From positions 1 through 64,000 of the forward strand of contig JBGAUL010000015.1 in NCBI GenBank assembly GCA_044228685.1: DNA of 64,000 nt, read 5' to 3'. This document shows, piece after piece, positions 28,062-37,348 of this stretch. The translations under genes were made by a program, and so were the position numbers. Within the stretch, counting starts at the first letter, position 1; each line of letters opens with the position of its first letter. This DNA comes from JBBATK01 sp044228685 (GTDB lineage: Bacteria; Bacteroidota; Ignavibacteria; Kapaibacteriales; NICIL-2). The notes beneath the pieces are model-generated. The model saw only the letters and a list, made by a program, of their open reading frames with translations. It did not search any database and was not told the DNA's origin.

Positions 28062-28601
28062 TCACACGCGAATGAGCCAGTATGCACTGCCTTTGGCGAG
28101 GAAGGTAGAAGGACGGTATTCTCGCCGACCATTGAGGGCGATGTTTTTTGGGTAAGGCGAAGGATCGCGCACAACCAAGTTCTTGAGCACAACACCGTTG
28201 CCTCGTGTAATGAGTTCAGCGCCGGTAATAACGACCGCGTGGTTCATACGTGGACGACTGCGATACGAAAAGAGAATTGGTCGTTGATGCGCCAATTCTT
28301 CGATGATTGTCTGCGCGGACGGAGCTCCGGGATAAATCTCAGCATGCACGCGATAGTGCTTACCGCGACGATCCAATCCCCATGTGTTCAGACTCTTGAG
28401 AATGTCGATAAAATCACCGGGTTTGTTTGGCAAGGTGCCGTGTTTAGTCAGACCAAAAGTTCGTCGCACAATCACTTCTTGCGGAACATCCAATCCATAG
28501 TGATGAAATATCATCTGCACCGCCGCAGCCCAACACCACATGCTATCACGCTGCACAGCAAAGCGCTTGTTGAGTATGCTTGAATCAATGCCTATGTACA
28601 T
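28062..28601 (-). CDS. Papain-like cysteine protease (C39-like/C70 AvrRpt2-like fold)
   Basis: The 179-residue protein has the motif VQRDSMWCWAAAVQMIFHHYG, where the Gln and the Cys of CWAA form the N-terminal half of a papain-like active site. The histidine is in MNHAVVITGAEL, followed by VVRDPSPYP, which supplies an Asp. The layout Q...CWAA...H...D matches the AvrRpt2/C70 papain-like group of bacterial proteases. There is no signal peptide, so it appears cytoplasmic. The substrate is unknown. It lies 63 bases downstream of a GT9 gene on the same strand, perhaps co-transcribed. Confidence 0.78.
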   Translation of the reverse strand: MYIGIDSSILNKRFAVQRDSMWCWAAAVQMIFHHYGLDVPQEVIVRRTFGLTKHGTLPNKPGDFIDILKSLNTWGLDRRGKHYRVHAEIYPGAPSAQTIIEELAHQRPILFSYRSRPRMNHAVVITGAELITRGNGVVLKNLVVRDPSPYPKNIALNGRREYRPSTFLAKGSAYWLIRV

Positions 28602-28664
28602 AAAATGGAGGCGTCAGATTGGAAAAAGACTCGGAATTCGAATGTGCTCAGCTGTAGTTCTTGA

Positions 28665-29738
28665 CTACGCGTTTTCGATTGCAGTCATGATCATCTCAGG
28701 ATGCAGACTTTCCATACAGACGTATTCTTCGTTGGTGCAGGTGCCGCGGAAGAAGCAGTGACACTGACGTTGCGGCGCTACAATGCTGCCGCGTCCATAG
28801 AGTTCAAATTCGTTGGGATTGAAAATGTTGTTCATGAGCACAACCTTCTTCTGTAGCGCAATAGCGATGTGCAGAGCAAGGGTCACGGTCGTTACCACCG
28901 TATCACAACTATCCACCAAAGCAATGAAATCACGCATCGCGAAGTGTCCCAAGTAAATCGCTCCGCTCGATGCTGCTAATCGTGTATTGAAATCGTGCTC
29001 TTGCTTGCCACCGAGTAAGAGCGGGGTCATGCCGGCATTCGTCAGACGATGCACGAGATCAATCCAATACTCTTCTTTCCATCGACGCGAGGTCCAGCGC
29101 TCTCCGCAGCCGGTGTTGAGTCCGACCACTCGCTGACCCAATCGAGCTTCCAGAAATCGATTCTCTTTTGGTCGATCAATGATGTATTCCTCACCATGAA
29201 ATTCCCAACCGCAGATTTCAAAAATCTCTTGAGGATACGACTTGGTGTTTGCCTGATTAACGTCGTCGAACAAGCCCGTCAAAAACTTATGCTCAGCATT
29301 GCTATTGGCCGGCGCAGGTTTTCCATTCAGCATGATGAAACCCATCTTCTCACGCGCATGCACGCGGTTTGCAAGGGCGCAGGCTTGTGGATCTTTGTCG
29401 AGGTTGATGACCAGATCGTAGTGTGTTTCTTCGATGCACAGCAGGGATTCCGGACCGAACATCATGGCGCGATGAACAAGCGAAGGCACGACATCCGGCG
29501 AATAGGTCAACCAATGAATGGCGTGTTCGGGATACTCACGAAGCAGACGATGAAGCAGAGGCGTTGTGCGAATCACATCACCCGTTGCTCCGAGTTTGAT
29601 AATGAGTATTGATCCGCGCTGATGTTGGTAATGAATGCAGGTACTGCAATGGACGCCGCTGCTCTTATGTGGCGCGCAGGGAATGTCGCCACGAAAGTGA
29701 ATACAGTCTGATTTATAAGAGAGGTCGGTTGCAGCCAT
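28665..29738 (-). CDS. Glycosyltransferase family 9 (heptosyltransferase-like) with cysteine-rich ends
   Basis: GT9 enzymes transfer ADP-heptose-type sugars onto lipopolysaccharide or other acceptors. The GT-B N-domain begins at SILIIKLGATGDVIRTTPLL (residues 43-62), and the C-domain shows GLNTGCGERWTSRRWKEEYW and the nucleotide-binding LLGGKQEHD. Before the GT fold is a four-cysteine segment (C12, C21, C31, C34; spacing C-x8-C-x9-C-x2-C), and near the C-terminus another (QCHCFFRGTCTNEEYVCM). Together these could bind zinc or an Fe-S cluster. Similar cysteine-flanked GT9 proteins exist in other bacteria as I recall, but the metal is an inference. No LPS core genes are adjacent. Confidence 0.85.
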   Translation of the reverse strand: MAATDLSYKSDCIHFRGDIPCAPHKSSGVHCSTCIHYQHQRGSILIIKLGATGDVIRTTPLLHRLLREYPEHAIHWLTYSPDVVPSLVHRAMMFGPESLLCIEETHYDLVINLDKDPQACALANRVHAREKMGFIMLNGKPAPANSNAEHKFLTGLFDDVNQANTKSYPQEIFEICGWEFHGEEYIIDRPKENRFLEARLGQRVVGLNTGCGERWTSRRWKEEYWIDLVHRLTNAGMTPLLLGGKQEHDFNTRLAASSGAIYLGHFAMRDFIALVDSCDTVVTTVTLALHIAIALQKKVVLMNNIFNPNEFELYGRGSIVAPQRQCHCFFRGTCTNEEYVCMESLHPEMIMTAIENA

Positions 29739-29810
29739 TGCTCAAGTAGTGAAATGCAGTCGCTCGTCGAATCACACAGTGCGGTGTACTATCACCGTTT
29801 GTCGAGCATC

Positions 29811-30587
29811 TTAGAAGTAATACTGCAACCAGATGCTGAGCTGAGTAAAGGTCGCAAAACTTTCGTTTGCCTCGTTGATACGGGTCGGCGTCAACAACTC
29901 ACCACGACGATCTTTGGATTCCGTGCGCAAGTCGCGTCCGATGAGATTCATCACACCATACGCCGCACTCACGTTGATACGTAAGGGATCGCTGATGATT
30001 CCCTGACAGCCGAGGCGCACAGCGCCGCCAAGACGAAATGTAGCTTCTTTAAGGGTTGTGTCTTGTCCAAAAACTGGAATCGGCTTGCCCGTTGTGTAGT
30101 CATTCACTTCATAACGAAAGTTAGCGCCACCAATGAAGGAGCCACGCGCTTCGACACCGCCGTAGAGAAAGGCAGCAGCTAGAGGAAGATCGACGAAACG
30201 ATATTGACAGCCAGCAACGATGCTTGTCATGTTGAGGGAAACTGCGCCGTGACCGGTAAGACCGGGATTCTCAAGACGCTGTAGACCGCGCATAAAGGTG
30301 AAATCGAGTCCGACGGGAATGATAATGCGACGTCGTTCACCGAGTTCAAAATTCGTGCGAATACTCAAGCCGGATTGCGCACCAACGAAGTTCGATCCCG
30401 TCACGAATGTCGTGTCATGTCGCGAAGAAAAGATATTCATGTTCGCGGGATCGGTCACAAAGGTCGAGGTATAACCCACCTCTACTTTGATGTAATCCTT
30501 GTTTCTGGGTTGGGCTTGGAGCACAACGGAGACAAGAAGGGCAACAACAAAGAGCGGAAAGCGCTTGCAGACAAAGGTTGGCGTCAT
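29811..30587 (-). CDS. Outer-membrane beta-barrel protein
   Basis: The 258-residue protein has a signal peptide (about 1-25, ending LQAQ) and a long series of amphipathic strands with glycine/aromatic turns (IKVEVGYTSTF, SIVAGCQYRFVDLPLAAAFLYGGVEARG). It ends in FTQLSIWLQYYF; a terminal phenylalanine with alternating aromatics is the classic BAM recognition signal. Function unknown; it belongs with the other small barrels of this window but is not obviously paralogous to them. Confidence 0.8.
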   Translation of the reverse strand: MTPTFVCKRFPLFVVALLVSVVLQAQPRNKDYIKVEVGYTSTFVTDPANMNIFSSRHDTTFVTGSNFVGAQSGLSIRTNFELGERRRIIIPVGLDFTFMRGLQRLENPGLTGHGAVSLNMTSIVAGCQYRFVDLPLAAAFLYGGVEARGSFIGGANFRYEVNDYTTGKPIPVFGQDTTLKEATFRLGGAVRLGCQGIISDPLRINVSAAYGVMNLIGRDLRTESKDRRGELLTPTRINEANESFATFTQLSIWLQYYF

Positions 30588-30712
30588 TCGGATGACTTGG
30601 GGATAAGATTCAACTGCGCTGCAATATACAAATGCAATTGTCCATACGACCGCATGGCCGATGGAAGGAAAAATTTCATTGTTGGGAAGCTGTCAGATGT
30701 CGCCACGCCGTC

Positions 30713-31954
30713 CTACAATCGCTCCTTAATGCTGTACTCAGCATGCGAAAGATTGTTTTTTACGATCATTTCTCCGATCAGACCGATGGAAATGAGCTGA
30801 ACGCCGACGATGATGAAGGCAATTGCCATGAGCATCAAAGGACGATTGGACAGCGATGTTTGACGTAACCACCACTCGATACTGAGCATAAGCGCAATGC
30901 AGAATCCGCTGATGGTAAAGAGCGAGCCTAAGGTTCCAAAGAAGTGCAGCGGACGTTTGATGAAGCGGGTCGTGAAGACAACCGTCATTAAGTCCAGAAA
31001 TCCTTTGAAATATCGACTAAAGCCGAACTTAGAATGACCAAACTTGCGCGCATGATGGGTTACCGGAAGTTCGGTGATGCGAAAGCCTTCCCAGTGCGCA
31101 AGGGCAGGGATGTAGCGGTGCATTTCGCCGTAGACTTGGACGGTTTTGATGACATCGCGACGGTATGCTTTGAGTCCGCAGTTAAAATCATGCAGCTTTA
31201 TGCCACTCACCGTCGATGTAACAAAGTTGAAAAACTTCGAAGGAATGCGCTTTTCAAGCGGATCCTTGCGTCGTTTTTTCCATCCGCTCACCAAATCAAA
31301 TCCTTCATTCAACGCCGCGATGAGATTAGGAATTTCCAATGGATCGTCTTGCAAATCCGCATCCATGGTAATCACAATGTCATTCTTTGCTTCATTGAAT
31401 CCCACAGCCAAGGCGGCGGATTTACCGTAGTTGCGACGGAAGCGGATGCCGCGAATTCGTCCGTTACGACGGTGAAGCTGACGAATGAGCTCAAATGATC
31501 CATCGCTGGAACCATCGTCGATATACAATACTTCATAGCGACCACCACTTTCAGTCTCCAACACCGGCACCAAACGAGAGGTCAATTCCTGAAGCGATTC
31601 TTCTTCATTCAGCAGCGGAATAACAACTGTGATTGAGGGCTTCGACGAGCCGCGCTCACGTCGGTCTTGACGCTCGTGCTGCGGACGTCGCTCAGATCGT
31701 TCGGAGCGTTCCGGTCGATCGCGACGAGCTTGGTTTGCATTACGTTCCGGACGTGCCTCGTTCTCGCGTGGCTGCGTCGGCGCGAGATTTTCTTCGCTTT
31801 CAGCGCCGGCGGCGGCGCCTTCAGTGACTTCGCCCTGTGGTCGTGGACGACGTCCGTCACGTCTCTTATCAAAACGTCGACGGTGTTTATGCTGTCGTGA
31901 GTTATTGGGTGTTTCCCCACTCTCTCCTGAACTGTTTTCTGGGTCGTTTGCCAC
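30713..31954 (-). CDS. Family 2 glycosyltransferase (DPM1/ArnC-like) with long charged N-terminal tail
   Basis: The C-terminal about 310 residues form a GT-A enzyme of the polyprenyl-phosphate sugar transferase type: TVVIPLLNEEESL, LYIDDGSSDGS, the DxD-containing MDADLQDDP, GWKKRRKDPLEKRIPSKFFN, and two C-terminal transmembrane helices (LHFFGTLGSLFTISGFCIAL, then MLMAIAFIIVGVQLISIGLI). Such proteins load a sugar from a nucleotide sugar onto undecaprenyl phosphate. The first about 105 residues are unusual: a predicted disordered tail of Arg, Glu, Pro, Gln and Asn (SERSERRPQHERQDRRERG). The start is GTG at 31954; no later ATG precedes the catalytic domain, so the tail seems truly coding. Tail function unknown (membrane, ribosome or RNA contact are guesses). 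Confidence 0.9.
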   Translation of the reverse strand: MANDPENSSGESGETPNNSRQHKHRRRFDKRRDGRRPRPQGEVTEGAAAGAESEENLAPTQPRENEARPERNANQARRDRPERSERSERRPQHERQDRRERGSSKPSITVVIPLLNEEESLQELTSRLVPVLETESGGRYEVLYIDDGSSDGSFELIRQLHRRNGRIRGIRFRRNYGKSAALAVGFNEAKNDIVITMDADLQDDPLEIPNLIAALNEGFDLVSGWKKRRKDPLEKRIPSKFFNFVTSTVSGIKLHDFNCGLKAYRRDVIKTVQVYGEMHRYIPALAHWEGFRITELPVTHHARKFGHSKFGFSRYFKGFLDLMTVVFTTRFIKRPLHFFGTLGSLFTISGFCIALMLSIEWWLRQTSLSNRPLMLMAIAFIIVGVQLISIGLIGEMIVKNNLSHAEYSIKERL

Positions 31955-32073
31955 GCTAAAAGGCGATTGTTTAGTGATGGTGTTTTTGGCTGCTGCACCG
32001 CAACCAATGGGGGTCGGGTCTCAGCTTCTCAAGCCTGCTGCCCTGCTAACATAGGGCGAGAAATGAGAATAGA

Positions 32074-32107
32074 CAACAACTCGGAGCGATAGCGCTTCGA
32101 GTTGTTG
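32074..32107 (-). terminator. Hairpin downstream of the class V aminotransferase gene
   Basis: A ten-base stem CAACAACTCG / CGAGTTGTTG (32074-32083 with 32098-32107) has additional pairing inside. On the minus strand it is followed by a pyrimidine-rich but not pure-T stretch, so terminator activity is possible only. Confidence 0.5.
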
Positions 32108-32158
32108 CCGGAGCTATAGCAGACGTAGAGCTTTGGATTTTCTTGAGGAACAAGAGGT

Positions 32159-33643
32159 TTAAGCAAACCAGGAGTGTACCATGGCGTTGGCCCAGTTGCC
32201 TTCATCGCGATGACGATAGCTGCGGGTTTCTTTGATGAACACATACTCGTCGGTCCATTCCGGAAAACGAATAGAGAGTTCATCTAATGCATCACAGATA
32301 TAGTTCAACTCTTCGTTGGACATGGTCGGATGCAATGACATTCGTATCCAACCAGGAATGAAGAAGAGTTGTTTTTTGTCTGCCATGAGCATGGACTCAT
32401 GAGAAACTTCTGGACTGATATTCAGCAATTGATGAGCGTAGGTACCGGCGCAATCACATCCACCGCGCATTTGAATGCCGTAGCGATCATTGAGCATCTT
32501 GACGGCGAGGGCATGATACAGTCCTTCAATATGAAAGGAGATCGCACCGAGTCGTTTTCGAATACCCGACTCTAGCAGTTGCAAACGAGGGTTTTTATCG
32601 AAGCGATCAAAAACGATGTTGAGCAGTTCTTTTTCTCGGGCAAGAATGTTCTCGACTCCCATCTGCTCTTTCAGTTGCACTGCCAAAGCGGCTCGTATAG
32701 TTTGAAGGAATGGCGGAGTGCCGCCATCTTCTCTCTCTTCAATCTCATGAATGTAAAGATGCTCTCCCCAGGGATTAGTCCAGATCACGGTTCCACCACC
32801 TGGATGATCGGGCACTCTATTGGAGTACATGGCAGAATCAAAAATCAAGATTCCGGCTGATCCTGGTCCGCCAAGGAATTTGTGAGGCGAGAAATAGATC
32901 GCATCCAATCGTTCATCCACATTCTCGGGATGCATATTCATCGTCACATAGGGCGCAGATGCAGCAAAATCCACAAAGCAGTAGCCTCCTGCGCGGTGAA
33001 TCATGGCAGCAATCTCCGCATAAGGAGTTTCAACGCCGGTGACGTTTGAGCAGGCAGTCACGGCGGCAATTTTCATTCGCCGATTTTCAAATTTCTTGAG
33101 CAGTTCGGCAAAGTATTCGAGATCGACAAAGCCTTGGGTGTTGGGAGGAATGATTTCAACCTGACCAATAGTCTCGAGCCACGAAGTTTGGTTGGAATGA
33201 TGTTCCATGTGACTCACGAAAATCACCGGACGCTCAGTTTCATCGAGTTGAACTTTCAGTCCGAGTTTCTCAGGCACGCGCAAACCAAGAATACGTTGGA
33301 GTTTATTGACGGCAGCCGTCATACCCGATCCACAAGGAACCAGCACGTCGCTTGGTCCTGCATTCACATGTCGTTTGATAATCTGCTTCGACTCGTGATA
33401 TGCCATCGTCATCAAATCACTCGTAATCGTACTTGCCGAATGCGTATTGGCAACAAAGGGATCGATGATATTCGACATCTTCTCCTCGATCGGCGCATAC
33501 ATACGTCCGCTGGCAACCCAATCCGCGTAGATAATCTCCTTCACGCCAAAGGGCGACTCAAAGCGCTGTCCAATGCCAATTGTATTGCGCCGGAATTCTT
33601 CGAAATACTTCTCGAGTTCAGTTTGATGTTGCGTAGTTGTCAT
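32159..33643 (-). CDS. Class V aminotransferase (cysteine desulfurase/selenocysteine lyase-like PLP enzyme)
   Basis: The 494-residue protein has the fold-type I PLP pattern of class V enzymes: EIIYADWVASGR near the start, SGMTAAVNKLQ, HMEHHSNQTSWLETIG, VTACSNVTGVETPY, CFVDFAASAPY, and the Schiff-base lysine in FSPHKFLGGPGS. A late cysteine segment (MRGGCDCAGTYAH) occurs where SufS/IscS carry their persulfide cysteine. It is longer than SufS by about 90 residues. Substrate cannot be assigned; sulfur transfer or amino acid lyase activity are options. AGGGATAGGA immediately precedes the ATG. It appears monocistronic. Confidence 0.85.
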   Translation of the reverse strand: MTTTQHQTELEKYFEEFRRNTIGIGQRFESPFGVKEIIYADWVASGRMYAPIEEKMSNIIDPFVANTHSASTITSDLMTMAYHESKQIIKRHVNAGPSDVLVPCGSGMTAAVNKLQRILGLRVPEKLGLKVQLDETERPVIFVSHMEHHSNQTSWLETIGQVEIIPPNTQGFVDLEYFAELLKKFENRRMKIAAVTACSNVTGVETPYAEIAAMIHRAGGYCFVDFAASAPYVTMNMHPENVDERLDAIYFSPHKFLGGPGSAGILIFDSAMYSNRVPDHPGGGTVIWTNPWGEHLYIHEIEEREDGGTPPFLQTIRAALAVQLKEQMGVENILAREKELLNIVFDRFDKNPRLQLLESGIRKRLGAISFHIEGLYHALAVKMLNDRYGIQMRGGCDCAGTYAHQLLNISPEVSHESMLMADKKQLFFIPGWIRMSLHPTMSNEELNYICDALDELSIRFPEWTDEYVFIKETRSYRHRDEGNWANAMVHSWFA

Positions 33644-34044
33644 TCCTATCCCTGTAGATACGTGATTCTCCCCCGCACACGCCTGCCCTAGCGGTCTGTT
33701 CCACCCTCATTCATCGTCTCTCTTCAAACCCAGGTGCTATTGCCGTGCACGAATAGACAAAAATACTCAGGAAGCAGGTGTTGCAAGGATGCTTCGTGAT
33801 GGGGGTGGGGGGTCAAGCTACAACTGTGTCGATTCGAACAACAGGAATGACGTGATGTACTTTGCTTCTTTACGCAACGAGTCGCCTGCGCGCAACTAAG
33901 CTCTAGTGGAAGCATGCGACAAAAGCATCGGGCTAAAACCCAAAAAAGACAGAACCCTTGCTCCTATTTTAATAGCAAGGGCGCTGTCTCATAACAAACT
34001 CACAAGCACGATAACAGTAACGGTGATGCTCTTGTCGCTGCTCG
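33644..34044. other. Intergenic region, 401 bases
   Basis: It holds the promoter side of the aminotransferase gene and the terminator of the T9SS protein gene (33941-33981). No gene was recognised. Confidence 0.45.
33941..33981 (-). terminator. Rho-independent terminator of the T9SS protein gene
   Basis: Stem CCCTTGCT / AGCAAGGG (33955-33962 with 33974-33981) has an AT-rich loop. On the minus strand it is followed by TTCTGTCTTTTTT, about 65 bases after the stop codon at 34045. Confidence 0.8.
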
Positions 34045-35589
34045 CTAACGGACCACAACTCGTCTCGTCACCGCTTGTTTTGCACCACGAACGCAGATCG
34101 TGTACACGCCTCGGTTGAGAGCAGGAAGTGCGATAACCAGATCTGTTTCTGCCTCATAATGTTCCTCACTGCGCATCACGATCTTTCCTGACAAATCAAA
34201 AAGCGTTACTTCAACAGGACCAGTTTCCAGAGCTAGGTTTTTCAGACTAACCTTATCTGACGCCGGGTTGGGATAAAGAATCTCCGATGATTCATTTTCA
34301 AGTACAGAAGAACTGGCCGTATCCTTTGGTATGGTGTACTTAGTCAGCCACCGAGTGGTTTGTCCTTGCGGTGGTGTTTCGTATCCTACGGTCCAAATTG
34401 AACCATCGGGTCGTTCAAGTACATTTGAGACGAATCTCGTATGTCCCTGGCTAACCTGAAAGTGGTACCACTGCACTTTTAATTGAGAATCTAATTTGCA
34501 GACAATAGAGCTCCAACTGGAATCTACCGTCAGATCGGCGTGTGCTAAAGCCGCACGACCCACAACGTACAACCCGCCATCAACTGAGTTTATCATCTCC
34601 CCTTCGATCGAATATTGCGGCAAAACAACTTGATCTGAAAGAACATTTCCCTCCAAGTCAGACTGTACAACTCGAAAAACATTTGGCGTCGAGTCTGTCC
34701 GCGAAAGAGTTCTTGACACGAAGCGATTCGGACGAAAAGCCAATGCGTGATTTCTTGTTGGGTTTGAAAGCCGAATGCGTTTTATGCTTCCGCCGTCCGT
34801 GTCAAACAGATATGCGTAGTTGGTGTAATTGCCGGAATCAGATTTCAAATAAATTCCAGACGAATACTTGTTGGAATTCAATCGATACAATCCGTCTGCC
34901 GAGTATACTTCCTCTGTGTCGTTCCTCATCCGCATGGATGACTTGATCCTCGTAAGGTTTTTATCGTACTGAGAAAACTCGACAGAATCTTTGTATAACC
35001 AGACTACTTCAACAGAATCGCATTCATTGCAATAAACAGGCAAACCTGTCAAAAGTCTGATGGAGTCTGATGCTAAGACGTTGATCTTCTTGAAATGAAA
35101 CTCGTTGTCTGTCTCGAAATACGCAAGCGAGTAATCCCAACTAAGTTTAGAAAGATGCAAGGGCGGAACAGAATAGAACCAGCACTGGTTACCATAAAAA
35201 CGAAGGGTCGAGTCATCTTGCCTCCGAACATTGCGAAAATTGTAAATGTATCCTTGAGTGTCTTTTGGCATTTGACGCAACTTTGCAGTCGAAACTCCAT
35301 TTGAGTCGAGAGCATCGACTATCATTCCAAACAAACCATAATAATGCGTTAATAATAGAACCCGAGCACCGTCATTAATCATCTCAAATCTCATGTCGTA
35401 TCTGTCAGCAAGAGTTTCAGATTTCTGCCACGCGACTTCAACCTTGCCTTGCAGCTTGTTGATATCTTGAGCATTCGAGGTGTCACTAAGCGCAACCGTG
35501 AATACAAATGTGAAGAGCGCCAATACAGTGGTCTTCACTATTGAACGTGAGTAGAGTTTATGATTCACGCAATCACTATGATTGTTCAT
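34045..35589 (-). CDS. Secreted protein with T9SS type A sorting domain
   Basis: The 514-residue protein has a long basic N-region and signal peptide (residues about 1-41, ending SNAQ). The middle is beta-rich without a recognised family, with repeated short blades (FRVVQSDLEGNVLSDQV, IWTVGYETPPQGQTTRWLTKY) suggestive of a beta-propeller. The C-terminal about 80 residues are a canonical T9SS sorting domain: ILYPNPASDKVSLKNL, then LFDLSGKIV, ending KQAVTRRVVVR. It should be secreted across the outer membrane. AAGGAA lies next to the ATG. Role unknown. Confidence 0.85.
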   Translation of the reverse strand: MNNHSDCVNHKLYSRSIVKTTVLALFTFVFTVALSDTSNAQDINKLQGKVEVAWQKSETLADRYDMRFEMINDGARVLLLTHYYGLFGMIVDALDSNGVSTAKLRQMPKDTQGYIYNFRNVRRQDDSTLRFYGNQCWFYSVPPLHLSKLSWDYSLAYFETDNEFHFKKINVLASDSIRLLTGLPVYCNECDSVEVVWLYKDSVEFSQYDKNLTRIKSSMRMRNDTEEVYSADGLYRLNSNKYSSGIYLKSDSGNYTNYAYLFDTDGGSIKRIRLSNPTRNHALAFRPNRFVSRTLSRTDSTPNVFRVVQSDLEGNVLSDQVVLPQYSIEGEMINSVDGGLYVVGRAALAHADLTVDSSWSSIVCKLDSQLKVQWYHFQVSQGHTRFVSNVLERPDGSIWTVGYETPPQGQTTRWLTKYTIPKDTASSSVLENESSEILYPNPASDKVSLKNLALETGPVEVTLFDLSGKIVMRSEEHYEAETDLVIALPALNRGVYTICVRGAKQAVTRRVVVR

Positions 35590-36101
35590 TTCCTTCTTGA
35601 ATAGAGTAAGAGTGTAGAGCTACTTAGTTTCATGAAACAGTGTCGTCTGAATCAAAAAACAACATTCTGTTTATGTTGAGCAATTACAACAGCTCATGTA
35701 AATCTGGCAGTATTATACGCTTCCTTAGTATCTCGCAGTGGACCTTGCTCTTGCAGATTTTCCACTTGAATTTGTTGCAAGCGCATACATGTGACAACAC
35801 TTTTGTTCGCATTAAGAGGTAAAAGCATGTGACTATTAACGGTTTGCAGTCCAAGTTTTATTTGGAACAACTGCAAATAACACACATTTCTCTTTAATAA
35901 ACTTTTGTTTGGATACTCATCAACATACTACTGAATGTCGAAATGACATACAAAACAGCCAACCCACAGCCCCTAAAATGGATCAAGGCAACCACTAGTT
36001 ACAGTAGTTGCCTTGATAGTACATTGGGGAGAGCAATGTACCGTTATGATTGTGCTTGAGTGACGGCTGAGACTGCAGCCGATGTTTCGGACGAGTGGGC
36101 T
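35590..36101. other. Intergenic region, 512 bases, AT-rich
   Basis: It contains a hairpin at 35984-36015 (CAAGGCAAC...GTTGCCTTG with one mismatch), possibly the terminator of the lipoprotein gene at 36102, though no strong T run follows. No gene was recognised. Confidence 0.45.
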
Positions 36102-36566
36102 TTACTTTTTATTGTCGACTGTTAGGTCTTTGAGGGATTGACCCAGTTCAGTCATGTCATGACTGAATTCGCGTTTGAACGCTGCCCAATCGCTATGTGC
36201 ATTGTCGTAAGAATCGATGCGCTTTTCGAGTGCTTCATTGCGCTGTTCGAGCTCAGTTACGCTTTTGACATATTCGCCATTGCGCTTCATGCCGGACTTC
36301 TTCAAGTGAGCTCGAAGTTCTTCTATGCGAGTCTTGTTGGCAGCGATTTCAGCTTGATTGGCTTGCTTGAAGTTCTTCCATTCTTCTTCTTGATTGAGCT
36401 TTTGTGCTTCGGCTGCAGAGTTTTCTTGGGCCACTTTCACATCAGCCTTTGCTGTTTGAAGGTTGGCACGAGCGTCTTCTTCCTTCTTTGCTGTGGAGTC
36501 GCATGAGCTGAGGAAAAGCGCGCAAAGTGCGCTACAAAGAACTAATGCCGTCGTAAAGTGTTTCAT
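36102..36566 (-). CDS. Coiled-coil lipoprotein
   Basis: The 154-residue protein has a lipoprotein signal with lipobox LSSC (lipidated C22), then an almost entirely helical, highly charged mature part (NLQTAKADVKVAQENSAAEA, later LEQRNEALEKRIDSYD) with heptad-like hydrophobic spacing. It resembles small periplasmic coiled-coil lipoproteins of Lpp or sll1483 type. Function unknown; a structural tie in the periplasm is a guess. Its neighbours upstream on the same strand are YceI and Dps genes. Confidence 0.82.
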   Translation of the reverse strand: MKHFTTALVLCSALCALFLSSCDSTAKKEEDARANLQTAKADVKVAQENSAAEAQKLNQEEEWKNFKQANQAEIAANKTRIEELRAHLKKSGMKRNGEYVKSVTELEQRNEALEKRIDSYDNAHSDWAAFKREFSHDMTELGQSLKDLTVDNKK

Positions 36567-36658
36567 GGTCTAATCGATAAGGTGTGTGTAATTGAAATGA
36601 TATGCGTTTTGTTCTTCGTTTGGTTTTTCTGATAGAGAGTGATGCCTTGCTGTCGAGA

Positions 36659-37279
36659 TTAATCGATACCAACAACCGCCTGATTTTCCATCGACATTGA
36701 TTTTGCATCCAGTCCTTGATTGATCAGCTCGAGTTCGCAGATAATGTCTACGTCTTCGCTCACAAGTATGCCGCCGGCTTCCATTGCGGAGTTCCACGTG
36801 AGACCGAAGTCAGTGCGGTTGATGTGTCCTGTGATGGTAAATCCAACTTTCTCATTTCCCCACGGATCCTTGACCATGCCGCCAAACTCAACACTGAGCT
36901 TGATGTTCTTGGTGCGACCGCAAATGCTGAGCTCGCCCCACAACTCGCGCTTGCCACTTGCATCTTCCTCACCCATAGTGTTGGAACGAAAGGTGATTTG
37001 TTTGTGCTCTTTCACGTTGAGAAAGTCTTCGCTCTTCAAGTGGTCGTCACGCTTTTCATCACCGGTATCAATCGATGCAGCATCGATCCAGAGATCAACA
37101 TCGACTGTCGAAAAGTCTTTGGCGGTGGTGTATATACTTGCATCAAAAGACTGAAAACTCCCGCGCACATGCGCGATCATGAGATGGCGCACCTTAAGCG
37201 TGATTTCGCTGTGCGCATGGTCAACTGACCAGTGCGTCCGTAATTGTTCTTCGTTCTTAATCATTGTGCTTTTTTCCAT
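36659..37279 (-). CDS. YceI family lipid-binding-like protein
   Basis: YceI proteins are lipocalin-like beta-barrels that bind polyisoprenoids. The 206-residue protein fits: WSVDHAHSEITLKVRHLMIAHVRGSF near the start, VDVDLWIDAASIDTGDEKRDDHLKSEDFLNV, ITFRSNTM and the late RTDFGLTWNS. Unlike E. coli YceI there is no signal peptide, so this copy appears cytoplasmic. The start may be the ATG at 37279 or the one at 37264. A (TGG/CCA)n tract lies immediately upstream. A Dps gene is next upstream on the same strand; YceI is often stress-linked. Confidence 0.9.
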   Translation of the reverse strand: MEKSTMIKNEEQLRTHWSVDHAHSEITLKVRHLMIAHVRGSFQSFDASIYTTAKDFSTVDVDLWIDAASIDTGDEKRDDHLKSEDFLNVKEHKQITFRSNTMGEEDASGKRELWGELSICGRTKNIKLSVEFGGMVKDPWGNEKVGFTITGHINRTDFGLTWNSAMEAGGILVSEDVDIICELELINQGLDAKSMSMENQAVVGID

Positions 37280-37287
37280 TGGTGAAT

Positions 37288-37312
37288 TGTGGTGGTGGTA
37301 GTGGTGGTGGTG
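37288..37312. repeat. Trinucleotide (TGG)n tract upstream of the YceI gene
   Basis: Seven TGG-type units interrupted once (GGTGGTGGTAGTGGTGGTGG) lie between the Dps stop codon and the YceI start, in the presumed leader of the YceI mRNA where they read as CCA repeats. Confidence 0.7.
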
Positions 37313-37348
37313 TTTGGTGAGTCGAGGTAGTCCAATGCCTTGCGCGTT

